A stretch of DNA of 64,000 nt. Origin: Streptomyces gilvus (GTDB lineage: Bacteria > Actinomycetota > Actinomycetes > Streptomycetales > Streptomycetaceae). The notes under the pieces are model-generated. The model was given only the letters and a program-made list of their open reading frames with translations. It was not told where the DNA came from and searched no databases. Positions 8,161 to 17,186 of this stretch are shown here, one piece after another (position 1 is the stretch's first letter; every line of letters starts with the position of its first letter). A program made the position numbers and the translations under genes. The stretch covers positions 1 to 64,000 of the forward strand of contig NZ_JAKWBE010000035.1 of assembly GCF_022513565.1 (NCBI RefSeq). The letters are read 5' to 3'.

Positions 8161-8188
8161 CTGTTCGACTTTGCCTGAGTCTGTTCGA
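8161..8188 (+). promoter_or_regulatory. Paired CTGTTCGA repeats upstream of the GH35 gene
   Basis: CTGTTCGA occurs at 8161-8168 and again at 8181-8188, exactly 20 bases apart and 33-60 bases before the GH35 GTG. Two same-face half-sites so close to the start suggest an operator for a sugar-responsive (for example DeoR-type) repressor. Confidence 0.35.
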
Positions 8189-8220
8189 TGCTGATTGCTC
8201 AGGCGGTAATGGAGGCCGCA

Positions 8221-11200
8221 GTGCGGAGTAATCGAATCGGTTCAAAAGCTGCGAGACCCGGCCGCGGCCGGTGGTGGAGGGCGGTCCTCGCGACGACCGC
8301 GGCCATCGCCCTGGCCGCGGGCATGACCGCGCCCGCCGTGGCGCAGGACAGTGGCGGGAAGACGCCCGCCGCCGCTGCCGGCAGCCCGCAGGCGCACACC
8401 GTGAGTCTTGACGGCTACTCGTTCCTCGTCGACGGAAAGCGCACCTACCTGTGGTCCGGCGAGTTCCACTACTTCCGGCTCCCGAGCCCGGATCTGTGGC
8501 GGGACATCTTCCAGAAGATGAAGGCCGCCGGATTCAACTCCACCTCGCTGTACTTCGACTGGGGCTACCACTCCCCCAAGCCGGGTGTGTACGACTTCAG
8601 CGGAGTGCGCGACGTCGACAAGCTGCTCGACATGGCCCAGGAGGCCGGGCTCTACGTCATCGCGCGCCCGGCGCCGTACATCAACGCGGAGGTCGACAGC
8701 GGCGGCCTGCCCGGCTGGCTGACCACCAAGGCCGGGAACAACCGCAGCGACGACCCGCGGTTCCTGAAGTACGCGGACGAATGGCTGACGCAGATCGACC
8801 GGATCATCGCCCGCCACCAGCTGACCAACGGCACCGGCTCGGTCATCGCCTACCAGGTCGAGAACGAGTACTACAACGGTTCCACCGCCGGCCGCTCCTA
8901 CATGCAGCACCTGGAGGACAAGGCCCGCGCCGACGGCATCACCGTGCCGCTGACCGGCAACAACAACGGCACCTTCAACTCCGGTGCCGGCGCCCTGGAC
9001 GTCGACGGCCCGGACTCCTACCCGCAGGGCTTCGACTGCTCCAACCCCACGAAGTGGAACGGCGTCCCCGACATCAGCTACGACCACCCGGCCGGCAAGC
9101 CGCTGTACTCCCCGGAGTTCCAGGGCGGCGCCTTCGACCCCTGGGGCGGCCCGGGCTACGACAAGTGCGCCCAGCTGATCAACGACCAGTTCGCCAACGT
9201 GTTCTACAAGCAGAACATAGCCGTCGGCGCCACCGCGCAGAGCTTCTACATGACCTACGGCGGCACCAACTGGGGCTGGCTGAGCATGCCCCAGAACTAC
9301 ACGTCGTACGACTACGGAGCGGCGATCCGTGAGACCCGCCAGCTCGACCCGAAGTACGACGAGGACAAGCTGATCGGGTACTTCACCCAGTCGGTCGCGC
9401 CGCTGACCAAGACCGACGCGATCAGGACCACGCCGCCGGACGACTCCGCGGTCGTCGACACCGCCCGGATGAACCCCGACACCAAGACGCAGTTCCATGT
9501 GCTGCGGCACGGGAACTCCACCTCCACGGCGGTCGACAAGACCCACATCTCGCTGGACTTCAACGCCCAGCCGGCCGCGGACACCACCTACACCTGGGAC
9601 GACCCCGACTCCGCGCTGCAGTACACCGGTTCGTGGTCGCACGTCGCCAACCAGAGCTACACCGGAGGCGACTACAAGCACACCGAGTCGTTCTCCAACA
9701 AGGCCGGCGACTCCCTCACCGTCCCCTTCGACGGCACCGCGATCCGCTGGATCGGGTCGAAGACCAACAACCACGGCTACGCCGACGTCTACCTCGACGG
9801 CGCCAAGGTGGCGACGGTCGACGACTCCGGCGGCGAGAACCAGGCCGTGATCTTCCAGAAGACCGGACTGCCGGCCGGATCGCACACCCTGAAGATCGTC
9901 GTCGCCGGCAGCCACAGCTCGGCCTCCACCGACAACTACGTGGCCATCGACGCCATCGACGTGCCGACGGGCACCGCCGCCGAACAGCCGACCTATCCGG
10001 TCGTGCCCCAGCAGCCGGGCACCGCGATCACGCTCGACGGCCGCGACTCCCATGTGATCGTCGCCAACTACCAGCTCGGACACGCGCAGTTGCAGTACTC
10101 CACCTCCGAGATCATGACCAGTGCGGCCATCGGCAACCGCGATGTCGCCGTGCTCTACGGCGACCCGGGCAGCGACGGAGAGACCGTGCTGCGCTACTCC
10201 TCCAGGCCCACCGTGACCACCAGCGGCGGCACGGCCACCACCACCTGGGACGAGGCCACCGGTGACCTGCGGCTGAACTACACCCACAAGGGCCTGATCC
10301 GCGTCAGCGTCAGCGGCGGCGGAAAGCCCCCGTTGCTCCTGCTCGTCGGCGACAAGGCCACGGCCAAGACGTTCTGGCGCCAGGACACGGCGAACGGACC
10401 GGTGCTCGTCCGCGGCACCCATCTGCTGCGCACCGCGACCAGCCTCGGCGGCGGCCGCACCGTGGCACTGACCGGCGACAACGCCGACGACAAGAACATC
10501 GAGGTGTTCACCTCCGCCACCCACGTCGCCTGGAACGGCAGGGAACTCAAGACCCGGGCCACCGACACGGGAAGCCTCACGGGCAAGATCCCGGTGGCCG
10601 CCGCGGTACACCTGCCGGACCTGACCAACTGGAAGCACGCCGAGGAGTCCCCGGAAGCGGCCCCCGCCTTCGACGACTCCGCCTGGCAGGTGGCCGACAA
10701 GACCACCACCAACAGCGTCTCCGGCGTCAACTCGCTGCCCGTCCTCTACGCCGACGACTACGGCTTCCACACCGGCAACACCTGGTACCGCGGCCGCTTC
10801 CACGCCACCGGCAAGGAGACCGGCATCCACCTGGTGTCGGACTCCGGCGGCGGCGCGCAGGCCTTCTCCGCCTGGCTGAACGGCACCTTCCTGGGCAGCT
10901 CCACCACCGGCAGCGCCGACTTCACCTTCCCGGACGGTGCGGTGAGGTCCAAGGGCGACAACGTCCTGTCCGTGCTCACCGTGAACATGGGACACGAGGA
11001 GGACTACAACTCCACCAACGGCAACAAGACCGCGCGCGGTCTGACCAGCGCCTCCCTCGTCGGCGCGCCGCTGACGTCCGTCACCTGGCGGCTGCAGGGC
11101 GTCCGCGGCGGCGAGGACCTGGTGGACGCGGTGCGCGGCCCGCTCTCGACGGGCGGCCTGTACGGCGAGCGGGCCGGCTGGTCCCTGCCGGGCTACCCGG

Positions 11201-12393
11201 ACAAGAACTGGGACCGGGTCTCCCTGCCGACGACCGACACCCGTCCCGGGGTCTCCTGGTACCGGACCGACGTCAGCCTCGACCTGCCGCACGGCCAGGA
11301 CACCTCGCTCGGACTGACGTTCACCGACGACCCGTCACGCAAGTACCGCGCGACGATCTTCGTCAACGGCTGGCAGGTCGGCAACTACGTCAACTACCTC
11401 GGCCCGCAGCACAGCTTCCCCGTACCCAACGGAATCCTGAATCCCAACGGCCGCAACAGCATCGCCATCGCGGTGTGGAACCTGGACGGCAGCACCGGCG
11501 GGCTGGGCAAGGTCTCGCTGACCAACTACGGCAGTTACGCCTCGTCCCTGCGCGTCGCACAGAACGACAGCCCGCGCTACGACGCCCGTACGTACGCGAT
11601 GCCGAAGCGTCCGGGAGCGGACGTCACCCTGAACGTGCCCGACACCGCTCAGCCGGGCCAGGCCTTCACGGCCGAGGCGACGGTGCGGGTCCCGAAGGAC
11701 CGGTCGTCCGCGTCCGAGCTGACGGGTTCGCTCGCCGCACCCGACGGCTGGAGCGTCAGCGCCACGAGCCCCACGTCCGTCAAGCGCGTGCCACCGGGCG
11801 GATCGGCCACCTTCACCTGGAAGGTCCAGCCGCCGACCGGGACGCTGCCGTCCGCCTCGGCGATCACGGCGACGGTGCACTACCGGCAGAACGGACGCCA
11901 GGCCGTCGGCGACGACGAGCGCATCGTCGGCGGAATCCCGCCGGCTCCCCCGTCCGGCAAGAGCGCGGTGAGCGATCTGACGTTCCTGTCGTCCACCAAC
12001 GGCTGGGGCCCGGTGGAGCGCGACAGCAGCGTCGGCGAGCAGGCGGCCGGGGACGGGCGGCCGATCACCATCGCCGGAGTCGGCTACACCAAGGGTCTGG
12101 GCACCAACTCGGTCAGCGACGTCCAGCTCTATCTCGCCGGCACCTGCTCCCGGTTCACGGCGGAGGTCGGGGTCGACGACGAGACCGGTGGTGCGGGAAC
12201 GGTGACGTTCTCGGTGATCGCCGACGGCAAGACGCTGGTGACCACGCCGACGGTCCGCGGCAGGCAGGCCGCGGTGCCGATCGACGTCGACGTCAGCGGC
12301 GCCCAGGTGATCGACCTCAAGGTCGGTGACGCAGGCGACGGAAACGGCAACGACCACGGCGACTGGGCGATGCCGACCCTGACCTGCGGCTAG
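8221..12393 (+). CDS. Secreted multidomain GH35 beta-galactosidase
   Basis: 1390 residues. GTG at 8221 is chosen because GGAGG lies five bases before it. A twin-basic N-terminus and a hydrophobic stretch (RAVLATTAAIALAAGMTAPA) followed by AVAQD indicate a signal peptide of about 45 residues. The GH35 TIM barrel follows; the acid/base is Glu216 in QVENEY and the nucleophile is Glu299 in SPEFQGG. Then come beta-rich accessory domains, including two galactose-binding-like jelly rolls and an NEW3-type domain (ADVTLNVPDTAQPGQAFT), and a C-terminal NPCBM domain (about 1250-1390, VGYTKGLGTNSVSDVQLYL). It probably trims galactosides from plant polysaccharides outside the cell. It stands alone with its own terminator. 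Confidence 0.93.
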   Translation: MRSNRIGSKAARPGRGRWWRAVLATTAAIALAAGMTAPAVAQDSGGKTPAAAAGSPQAHTVSLDGYSFLVDGKRTYLWSGEFHYFRLPSPDLWRDIFQKMKAAGFNSTSLYFDWGYHSPKPGVYDFSGVRDVDKLLDMAQEAGLYVIARPAPYINAEVDSGGLPGWLTTKAGNNRSDDPRFLKYADEWLTQIDRIIARHQLTNGTGSVIAYQVENEYYNGSTAGRSYMQHLEDKARADGITVPLTGNNNGTFNSGAGALDVDGPDSYPQGFDCSNPTKWNGVPDISYDHPAGKPLYSPEFQGGAFDPWGGPGYDKCAQLINDQFANVFYKQNIAVGATAQSFYMTYGGTNWGWLSMPQNYTSYDYGAAIRETRQLDPKYDEDKLIGYFTQSVAPLTKTDAIRTTPPDDSAVVDTARMNPDTKTQFHVLRHGNSTSTAVDKTHISLDFNAQPAADTTYTWDDPDSALQYTGSWSHVANQSYTGGDYKHTESFSNKAGDSLTVPFDGTAIRWIGSKTNNHGYADVYLDGAKVATVDDSGGENQAVIFQKTGLPAGSHTLKIVVAGSHSSASTDNYVAIDAIDVPTGTAAEQPTYPVVPQQPGTAITLDGRDSHVIVANYQLGHAQLQYSTSEIMTSAAIGNRDVAVLYGDPGSDGETVLRYSSRPTVTTSGGTATTTWDEATGDLRLNYTHKGLIRVSVSGGGKPPLLLLVGDKATAKTFWRQDTANGPVLVRGTHLLRTATSLGGGRTVALTGDNADDKNIEVFTSATHVAWNGRELKTRATDTGSLTGKIPVAAAVHLPDLTNWKHAEESPEAAPAFDDSAWQVADKTTTNSVSGVNSLPVLYADDYGFHTGNTWYRGRFHATGKETGIHLVSDSGGGAQAFSAWLNGTFLGSSTTGSADFTFPDGAVRSKGDNVLSVLTVNMGHEEDYNSTNGNKTARGLTSASLVGAPLTSVTWRLQGVRGGEDLVDAVRGPLSTGGLYGERAGWSLPGYPDKNWDRVSLPTTDTRPGVSWYRTDVSLDLPHGQDTSLGLTFTDDPSRKYRATIFVNGWQVGNYVNYLGPQHSFPVPNGILNPNGRNSIAIAVWNLDGSTGGLGKVSLTNYGSYASSLRVAQNDSPRYDARTYAMPKRPGADVTLNVPDTAQPGQAFTAEATVRVPKDRSSASELTGSLAAPDGWSVSATSPTSVKRVPPGGSATFTWKVQPPTGTLPSASAITATVHYRQNGRQAVGDDERIVGGIPPAPPSGKSAVSDLTFLSSTNGWGPVERDSSVGEQAAGDGRPITIAGVGYTKGLGTNSVSDVQLYLAGTCSRFTAEVGVDDETGGAGTVTFSVIADGKTLVTTPTVRGRQAAVPIDVDVSGAQVIDLKVGDAGDGNGNDHGDWAMPTLTCG

Positions 12394-12400
12394 CGCGAAA

Positions 12401-12430
12401 CCGCTTCCCGGGCGCGTGCCCGGGAAGCGG
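12401..12430 (+). terminator. Rho-independent-type hairpin after GH35
   Basis: CCGCTTCCCGGG (12401-12412) pairs perfectly with CCCGGGAAGCGG (12419-12430) around a six-base loop, eight bases after the GH35 stop. There is no U-tract, as is usual for Streptomyces. It also serves the convergent sirtuin gene. Confidence 0.75.
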
Positions 12431-12449
12431 CCCCGGCTGGTGGAGCACG

Positions 12450-13355
12450 TCAGATCGAAGGCGCCGCCAGGCCGTCGTCGGAAAGACCCAGCTGACCGGT
12501 CACCGTGGCAAGGGCCCGCCCCAGCGGGAGCTCGACTCGCGCGACGGCGTACCGGTCACCGCGCGTCACGTCCCGGTTGATGATCAGCACCGGTTTCCCC
12601 GCCTCCGCGGCCTGACGCACGAACCGGAACCCCGACATCACCGTCAGCGAGGAACCCAGGACGAGCAGGGTGTCCGCGGCGCTGACCAGCTCCCGGCACT
12701 GCTCGACCCGCTGCCGCGCCACGGCCTCGCCGAAGAACACCACGTCCGGTTTGAGGATGCCGTCGCAGCGCACACAGGGCACCACGCGGAAATCGCCGAC
12801 CTGGTCGTCGCTCAGGTCGGCGTCACCGTCCGGGTTGATGCCCGCTGCCACCGGAGCGAAGTCCGGATTGGCCTCGGCCAGCCGAGCGGCCAGTTCGCGT
12901 CGGGGGCTGAGGGCGCCACAGCCCAGGCACACCACCCGCTCCAGGCTCCCGTGGAGTTCCACCACACCCTCGCTTCCGGCGGCCTGGTGCAGCCCGTCCA
13001 CGTTCTGGGTGATCACTCCCGACAGCAGCCCCCGCCGCCCGAACTCGGCGACCGCACGGTGCCCAGCGTTGGGACGGGCCCGTCCGAAGGCACGCCAGCC
13101 GAGGTGACTGCGCGCCCAGTACCGGCGCCGCGCCTGGGCGCTCCCGGTGAAGTCCTGGTAGAGCATCGGAGTGTGCCGGCTCAGGCTCCCGCCCTCCCCG
13201 CGGTAGTCGGGGATGCCGGACTCCGTGGACATGCCCGCACCACTGAGCACCAGCACGCCGCCGGCTCGTAGGGCGTCGACGACCGGCCGCAGATCCGTCG
13301 TACCGGGCGGCAGGTCCTCGGAGGGAGTCCAACTCAGGGTGGGGCGCATGCGCAT
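12450..13355 (-). CDS. Sir2-family NAD-dependent protein deacetylase
   Basis: 301 residues from the ATG at 13355 (another ATG two codons on). The NAD-binding GAG motif is VLSGAGMSTESGIPDYRG, the catalytic His lies in VVELHGSLERV, and ITQNVDGLH forms the cofactor loop. Four zinc-ligand cysteines occur in VCLGCGAL and VPCVRCDG. The Rossmann end (LLVLGSSLTVMSGFRFV, VLIINRDVTRGD) is intact. It would remove acyl groups from lysines of cytosolic proteins. Single gene, convergent with GH35. Confidence 0.92.
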   Translation of the reverse strand: MRMRPTLSWTPSEDLPPGTTDLRPVVDALRAGGVLVLSGAGMSTESGIPDYRGEGGSLSRHTPMLYQDFTGSAQARRRYWARSHLGWRAFGRARPNAGHRAVAEFGRRGLLSGVITQNVDGLHQAAGSEGVVELHGSLERVVCLGCGALSPRRELAARLAEANPDFAPVAAGINPDGDADLSDDQVGDFRVVPCVRCDGILKPDVVFFGEAVARQRVEQCRELVSAADTLLVLGSSLTVMSGFRFVRQAAEAGKPVLIINRDVTRGDRYAVARVELPLGRALATVTGQLGLSDDGLAAPSI

Positions 13356-13446
13356 AGCGCCAGGGTACGGAAGCGGGGCCGGCGATCCGCGGCCGCCGAG
13401 CACACCTGGTGCCGTCCCGCACCGCCTCGCTGGAACGAGCGGCGGT

Positions 13447-13668
13447 TCATTCGCCGGCCATGTCCTCGGCCTCCCAGCGCAACAGGTCGCCCGGCTGGCA
13501 CTCGAGCACTTCGCAGAGCGCGGCCAGCGTGGTGAAGCGCACGGCCCTGGCCCGGCCGTTCTTCAGGACCGCCAGATTGGCGGGTGAGATGCCCACGCGC
13601 TCCGCGAGCTCGCCCACGGACATCTTGCGCTTGGCCAGCATCACGTCGATGTCGACGGCGATCGGCAT
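13447..13668 (-). CDS. Small Cro/CI-type (YozG-like) HTH regulator
   Basis: 73 residues, essentially one helix-turn-helix domain (MSVGELAERVGISPANLAVL). Its ATG overlaps the stop of the upstream DUF2975 gene (TGATG), so translation is coupled. XRE regulators of this short type are commonly paired with DUF2975 membrane proteins and repress their own operon. The perfect inverted repeat at 14190-14210 just upstream of the operon is the likely operator. Confidence 0.85.
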   Translation of the reverse strand: MPIAVDIDVMLAKRKMSVGELAERVGISPANLAVLKNGRARAVRFTTLAALCEVLECQPGDLLRWEAEDMAGE

Positions 13669-14174
13669 CAGATCACCTCGTCCAACTCGGCCTGCATCTG
13701 CGCCGCTTCGATGTCGCGCGCGACGGCCTGGGCGAGCAGCATCCGCAGCACGAGCACGATGAGCGCGACGCCGAGGATGGCGACGCCGATGCCGGCCATG
13801 ATGAGGGTGACGCCCGGGTCGTCGCGCTGTCCGGGTGCGTTGATGGCCGTGACGGTGAACCACAGGACGGCGATTGCCACGATCGCGCCGATCACGCCGT
13901 CCACGTACCGGAAGGCGGCATGGGAGAACACGGTGCCGCGACGCACCATCGCCACCAACCGCCCGACGCAGACGACGGCGACCTGGACCGCCACCATGCC
14001 CACGATCGTGACGACGCGAAACGAGGTCAGCGGGAGCGAGCCGTCTTCCGGATCGCTCCCGCTCACCAACACCCACACCATCAGTGCCTGGATGAACAGC
14101 GTCCCGACGAACACCATCACGAGCACGGCACGCAACGCGGCCACTGTCAGCTTTCCCACGACCTGTCCTTCCAT
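13668..14174 (-). CDS. DUF2975 four-helix membrane protein
   Basis: 168 residues with four hydrophobic segments (for example LVMVFVGTLFIQALMVWVLV, VVTIVGMVAVQVAVVCVG, IGAIVAIAVLWFTVTAI, LIMAGIGVAILGVALIVLV). It fits the DUF2975 family. The role is not known; it is first in a two-gene operon with a small HTH regulator, suggesting a membrane sensor or a self-regulated envelope protein. Confidence 0.82.
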   Translation of the reverse strand: MEGQVVGKLTVAALRAVLVMVFVGTLFIQALMVWVLVSGSDPEDGSLPLTSFRVVTIVGMVAVQVAVVCVGRLVAMVRRGTVFSHAAFRYVDGVIGAIVAIAVLWFTVTAINAPGQRDDPGVTLIMAGIGVAILGVALIVLVLRMLLAQAVARDIEAAQMQAELDEVI

Positions 14175-14189
14175 CGAATCACGATGGGA

Positions 14190-14210
14190 ATCTATCGAGT
14201 ATCGATAGAT
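14190..14210. promoter_or_regulatory. Perfect inverted repeat, likely operator of the DUF2975-XRE operon
   Basis: ATCTATCGA (14190-14198) and TCGATAGAT (14202-14210) are exact inverted copies around GTA, 16 bases upstream of the DUF2975 start. The AT-rich element stands out in very GC-rich DNA and has the right size for a small XRE dimer, presumably the product of 13447-13668. Confidence 0.65.
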
Positions 14211-14380
14211 CGAGCAAGGGTGGGAAGCAGGGCAGCGGTGCCGGCGCCTGCGGCGGATGCCAGCGCGAGGCCCAGGACCGCCGGGTTGAGAAAGCCGGGG
14301 ACCGTGGCGGCGGCGTAGCTACCACCGCGGGTCTCGCAGACGAACTGCAGCGGCACGTAACTGACGGTGTAGTCGACCAC
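14192..14380 (-). CDS. Small hypothetical frame, possibly a gene fragment
   Basis: 62 codons reading VDYTVSYVPLQFVCETRG and a hydrophobic segment FLNPAVLGLALASAAGAGTA, with one possible membrane helix. I recognise no family, and no ribosome site is clear. It ends inside the operator palindrome of the neighbouring operon. It may be the tail of a deleted membrane protein. The rest of the stretch up to 14522 shows no coding character. Confidence 0.25.
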   Translation of the reverse strand: MVDYTVSYVPLQFVCETRGGSYAAATVPGFLNPAVLGLALASAAGAGTAALLPTLARSIDTR

Positions 14381-14522
14381 GTGCAGGGACCGCTCCCAGT
14401 GGCCCGGCGTCCGGCAGGGCCGGAGCGGAGAGGCCTCACTGGCGAGATCGGCGTGGCTGTGACGCGGGCCATATCTTCTGCCACAACAGCGTCACAGCAG
14501 TACCGGCCGGCCCCGGACGACC

Positions 14523-15269
14523 TCACATGTGGGATCTCAGCACGTCGACCTCGCACCCGGGCGCGAACGCGTCGAAACCATGCTGGAGAAGCCATCGGAC
14601 GGCAAGCAGGCTTCGCAACGACCACCACGCGTGGATCACGTCGCGGTCGACGTCGGTGCCGTAGCCGGCGATGAGGTCGTCCAGGTGCTCCTCGTGTCCG
14701 AGCGTGAAGGTGGCCAGGTCGTACAAGGCATCACCCCGGCCCGCCTCGGACCAGTCGATGATGCCCGTGACCTCGTCGCCGTCGACGAAGAGGTGCGCGA
14801 TCTGCAGGTCGCCGTGGGTGAACGCCGGCGTCCACGGCCGCAGCGCGGCCTCGGCCACCCGGCGGTTGCGGGAGACCAGGTCCGCGGGCAGGACGCCGTT
14901 CGTCACGAGCCACTCGCACTCGTCGTCCAACTCCGCCACCAGCGTGGTGACGCTCCGGCCGGCCCTGCCGAGCCTCGGCGGCAGTGGCGCGTCGTGCAAC
15001 TTCCGGATGGCGGCGCCGGCCGAGGCCCATGCCGTCGGCGACCCGGTCGACGGCCCGCCGAGGCGTCCGAGCGTCGTCCCTGTCAGCGCGGCGAGCGCGA
15101 GCGCGGGCGGCTTGCGCCACAGGACCCGCGGAGTTGGCACCGGCGCGAGGGACATCGCCTCGACCTCGGCGTCGATGCGCGCCTGATCGGCGTCCACCTT
15201 CACAAACACATCGCCGACGCGCAGGGTCGCGCGCTCGGAATGGGCGACGACGACCTCGACCTCATCCAT
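14523..15269 (-). CDS. Aminoglycoside phosphotransferase (APH)-family kinase
   Basis: 248 residues. The kinase core shows the Brenner motif FTHGDLQIAHLFVDGDEVTG and the metal-binding IIDWSEAGRGDALYDLA. The N-terminal lobe (VRVGDVFVKVDADQ) is short but complete. The family phosphorylates small hydroxylated molecules; chromosomal streptomycete members are of unknown substrate, and resistance should not be assumed. It stands alone. Confidence 0.85.
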   Translation of the reverse strand: MDEVEVVVAHSERATLRVGDVFVKVDADQARIDAEVEAMSLAPVPTPRVLWRKPPALALAALTGTTLGRLGGPSTGSPTAWASAGAAIRKLHDAPLPPRLGRAGRSVTTLVAELDDECEWLVTNGVLPADLVSRNRRVAEAALRPWTPAFTHGDLQIAHLFVDGDEVTGIIDWSEAGRGDALYDLATFTLGHEEHLDDLIAGYGTDVDRDVIHAWWSLRSLLAVRWLLQHGFDAFAPGCEVDVLRSHM

Positions 15270-15314
15270 GAGGGACCAGTATCCGGGGGCTGATCGGCGC
15301 CGTCGCCGGATTTA

Positions 15315-16340
15315 TCACGTGCGATGACGGGACTGCCACGTCACGGCGTCCCGGTGATCTTCGACGTACTCCCTGACCACACTGAGGAAGCTGGGATCAG
15401 GCTGCAGTCCCAGTGCGGCAGCGCGCTCGGAGTCGAAGACGGCCGGCCACGAGCCGACGATGGCTTCGACGGCGGGATCGGGTGCCAGGCTCACCAGGTC
15501 CGCCACGTCCCCTCCGGCCACCTCGCGCAGCGCGGCCAGGATCTCGGCCACGGAGACGGTCAGCGCGGGCAGATTGACGGGCAGCACACGGTTCAGGCGG
15601 CCCGGGCCGGTGCCGCGTTCGGCCTCGGCGATATGCGTCAGCGCCTGGATGGTGCGGCGCGGGGAGGCAACCGCCACGCGCAGGGACGGGTCGACCGGGC
15701 AGACCGTCGGCCGGGCGGCGAGTGGCTCGCGGATGAGGGCGGAGATGAAGCCCGAGGCGGCGGCGTTGGGGGCGCCCGGGCGGACCGCCACCGTCATCAG
15801 CCGGGCGACCCGGCCGTCGAGCAGGCCACGGCGGGTCATGTCCGTGATCAGGTGCTCGCACATCAGTTTCTGTGTGCCGTAGCTGGACTGCGGCAGCGGG
15901 AGCGTGGTTTCGCTGACCACCGCGGGCAGTGGCAGGTCGGGGCTGGAGCCGTAGACGGCGATGCTGCTGGCGAACACCAGTCGCACCACCGGGCCGCCCG
16001 CCGCCGCCTGCGCCCGGGCCGCGTCGAGAACGGCCCGCGTGGCGTCCACGTTGGCGTGCAGGCCCAGCTCGAAGTCCGCCTCGCACGCCGCAGACACCGC
16101 GGCGGCGAGATGGAAGACCACATCCACCGGTTGGGCGAACAGTTCCGGACAGCACGCGGCCAGGTCGCCGCGGACCACCTCCACCAGCGGGTCGGCCACC
16201 AGCGCGCGGTCGGGCTGCGTCACCTGGTCGGCCAGCACCAGCCGGTCGATCGGAGCACCTCCCAACTGCCCCGTGCGCACGAGACGTTCAGCCAGCAGCC
16301 TTCCCAAGAAACCGGACCCACCCGTGACGACCACCCGCAC
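15315..16340 (-). CDS. DenD-like NAD-dependent epimerase/dehydrogenase
   Basis: 341 residues. The GTG at 16340 is chosen because a GGAGG lies eight bases before it and the protein then begins VRVVVTGGSGFLG, the Rossmann GxxGxxG motif. Catalytic SSIAVYG and YGTQK (YxxxK) are present. The PNAAASGFISALIREPL region and GRVARLMTVAVRPGAPN resemble D-erythronate dehydrogenase, which oxidises erythronate at C2 in four-carbon sugar-acid use. No partner kinase or isomerase genes are nearby, so the substrate is tentative. Confidence 0.82.
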   Translation of the reverse strand: MRVVVTGGSGFLGRLLAERLVRTGQLGGAPIDRLVLADQVTQPDRALVADPLVEVVRGDLAACCPELFAQPVDVVFHLAAAVSAACEADFELGLHANVDATRAVLDAARAQAAAGGPVVRLVFASSIAVYGSSPDLPLPAVVSETTLPLPQSSYGTQKLMCEHLITDMTRRGLLDGRVARLMTVAVRPGAPNAAASGFISALIREPLAARPTVCPVDPSLRVAVASPRRTIQALTHIAEAERGTGPGRLNRVLPVNLPALTVSVAEILAALREVAGGDVADLVSLAPDPAVEAIVGSWPAVFDSERAAALGLQPDPSFLSVVREYVEDHRDAVTWQSRHRT

Positions 16341-16503
16341 CGGCCCCGCCTCCCTCCGCACCAGATCTCGCGTCCACCCTGCCCCATCGGGGACCGGCTC
16401 AGACACCGCGGAAGGCCCCCACCCAGCGGGAAACGTGAACGGAACGTCGCGCACGAGTTCGGGCACCCGGTCGCTGCGCCGGGAAATCCGGGCCCACGGC
16501 GAC

Positions 16504-17097
16504 TCAGCCGATCTGTCCGCCTGCATCCAGGAGTCGGGCGGTGTAGGCCGCGAGGTGAGCTCGGAGTTGTTGGCGGGGCATCTGCTGTTGGCCCGCGAGG
16601 TGTTCGACGAGGTCGGCGCGGGTGGCGGCAAGCAGGGCGTGGGCGGTGAAGGCGGCGTCGGGGAGGCCGGGGATCTCTTCCAGTGCGGCCTGCAGGGTGT
16701 GGTGCCACCAGTCGTACTGTTCCGCCTGGTAGGGCCCTCCGCTTCCGGCTTCCTCCAGGGCCAGGGCGAGATGGCGGTTGTCGAGCTTGAAGCACAGGAT
16801 GGCGTCCAGCAGGGCCGGGACGCGCTGCCGCGCGGGGGTGGCCGGGCCCAAGGGCGACGGCCCCTCCTCCACGGCCTCCATGACCGGTCGGAGCCGCGCC
16901 GCGTACAGCGCCTGGATCAATCCGGTGCGGTCTCCGAAGGCCCTGAACAGGGTCGCCTTGCCGACCCCGGCTTCCGCTGCCACATCGGCCATGGTGACGG
17001 CCTCGACGCTCTCGCCGCGGGCGAAGAGGCTGTCCGCGGCCGCCAGGACGGCCGCCCGGTTACGGGCTGCGTCCTTACGTGGTCTGCGCTCGGGCAT
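16504..17097 (-). CDS. TetR-family repressor
   Basis: 197 residues. The N-terminal HTH is FARGESVEAVTMADVAAEAG followed by VGKATLFRAFGDRTGLIQAL. The C-terminal ligand domain is alanine- and leucine-rich. It is divergent from the SnoaL/NmrA operon, and the 90-base gap carries two near-identical palindromes (17119-17171). It therefore very probably represses both directions and is released by a ligand linked to the NmrA-type protein. Confidence 0.9.
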   Translation of the reverse strand: MPERRPRKDAARNRAAVLAAADSLFARGESVEAVTMADVAAEAGVGKATLFRAFGDRTGLIQALYAARLRPVMEAVEEGPSPLGPATPARQRVPALLDAILCFKLDNRHLALALEEAGSGGPYQAEQYDWWHHTLQAALEEIPGLPDAAFTAHALLAATRADLVEHLAGQQQMPRQQLRAHLAAYTARLLDAGGQIG

Positions 17098-17118
17098 ACG
17101 GCTCCTCCATTTGCAAAA

Positions 17119-17171
17119 ACGGACCCCGGGTCCGTATCGTCGAATCGAAACGGACCTCGGGTCCGTATCGT
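17119..17171. promoter_or_regulatory. Tandem TetR operators
   Basis: Two 22-base copies, 17119-17140 and 17150-17171, differ at one base. Each contains a palindrome (ACGGACCCCGGGTCCGT and ACGGACCTCGGGTCCGT) followed by ATCGT. They are 31 bases apart, close to three helical turns, so two dimers would sit on one face. The second copy ends 15 bases before the divergent gene start. Confidence 0.8.
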
Positions 17172-17186
17172 ACGGGAGGAGTACTC

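Noticed and set aside
8242..11292. Open frame of 1016 codons on the minus strand
   Set aside because: It is the antisense shadow of the GH35 gene, rich in V, G, R and D without any domain; high third-position GC keeps the opposite strand open.
14523..15269. Calling the APH-like kinase an antibiotic-resistance gene
   Set aside because: Only generic kinase motifs are seen; most chromosomal members of this family have unknown substrates.
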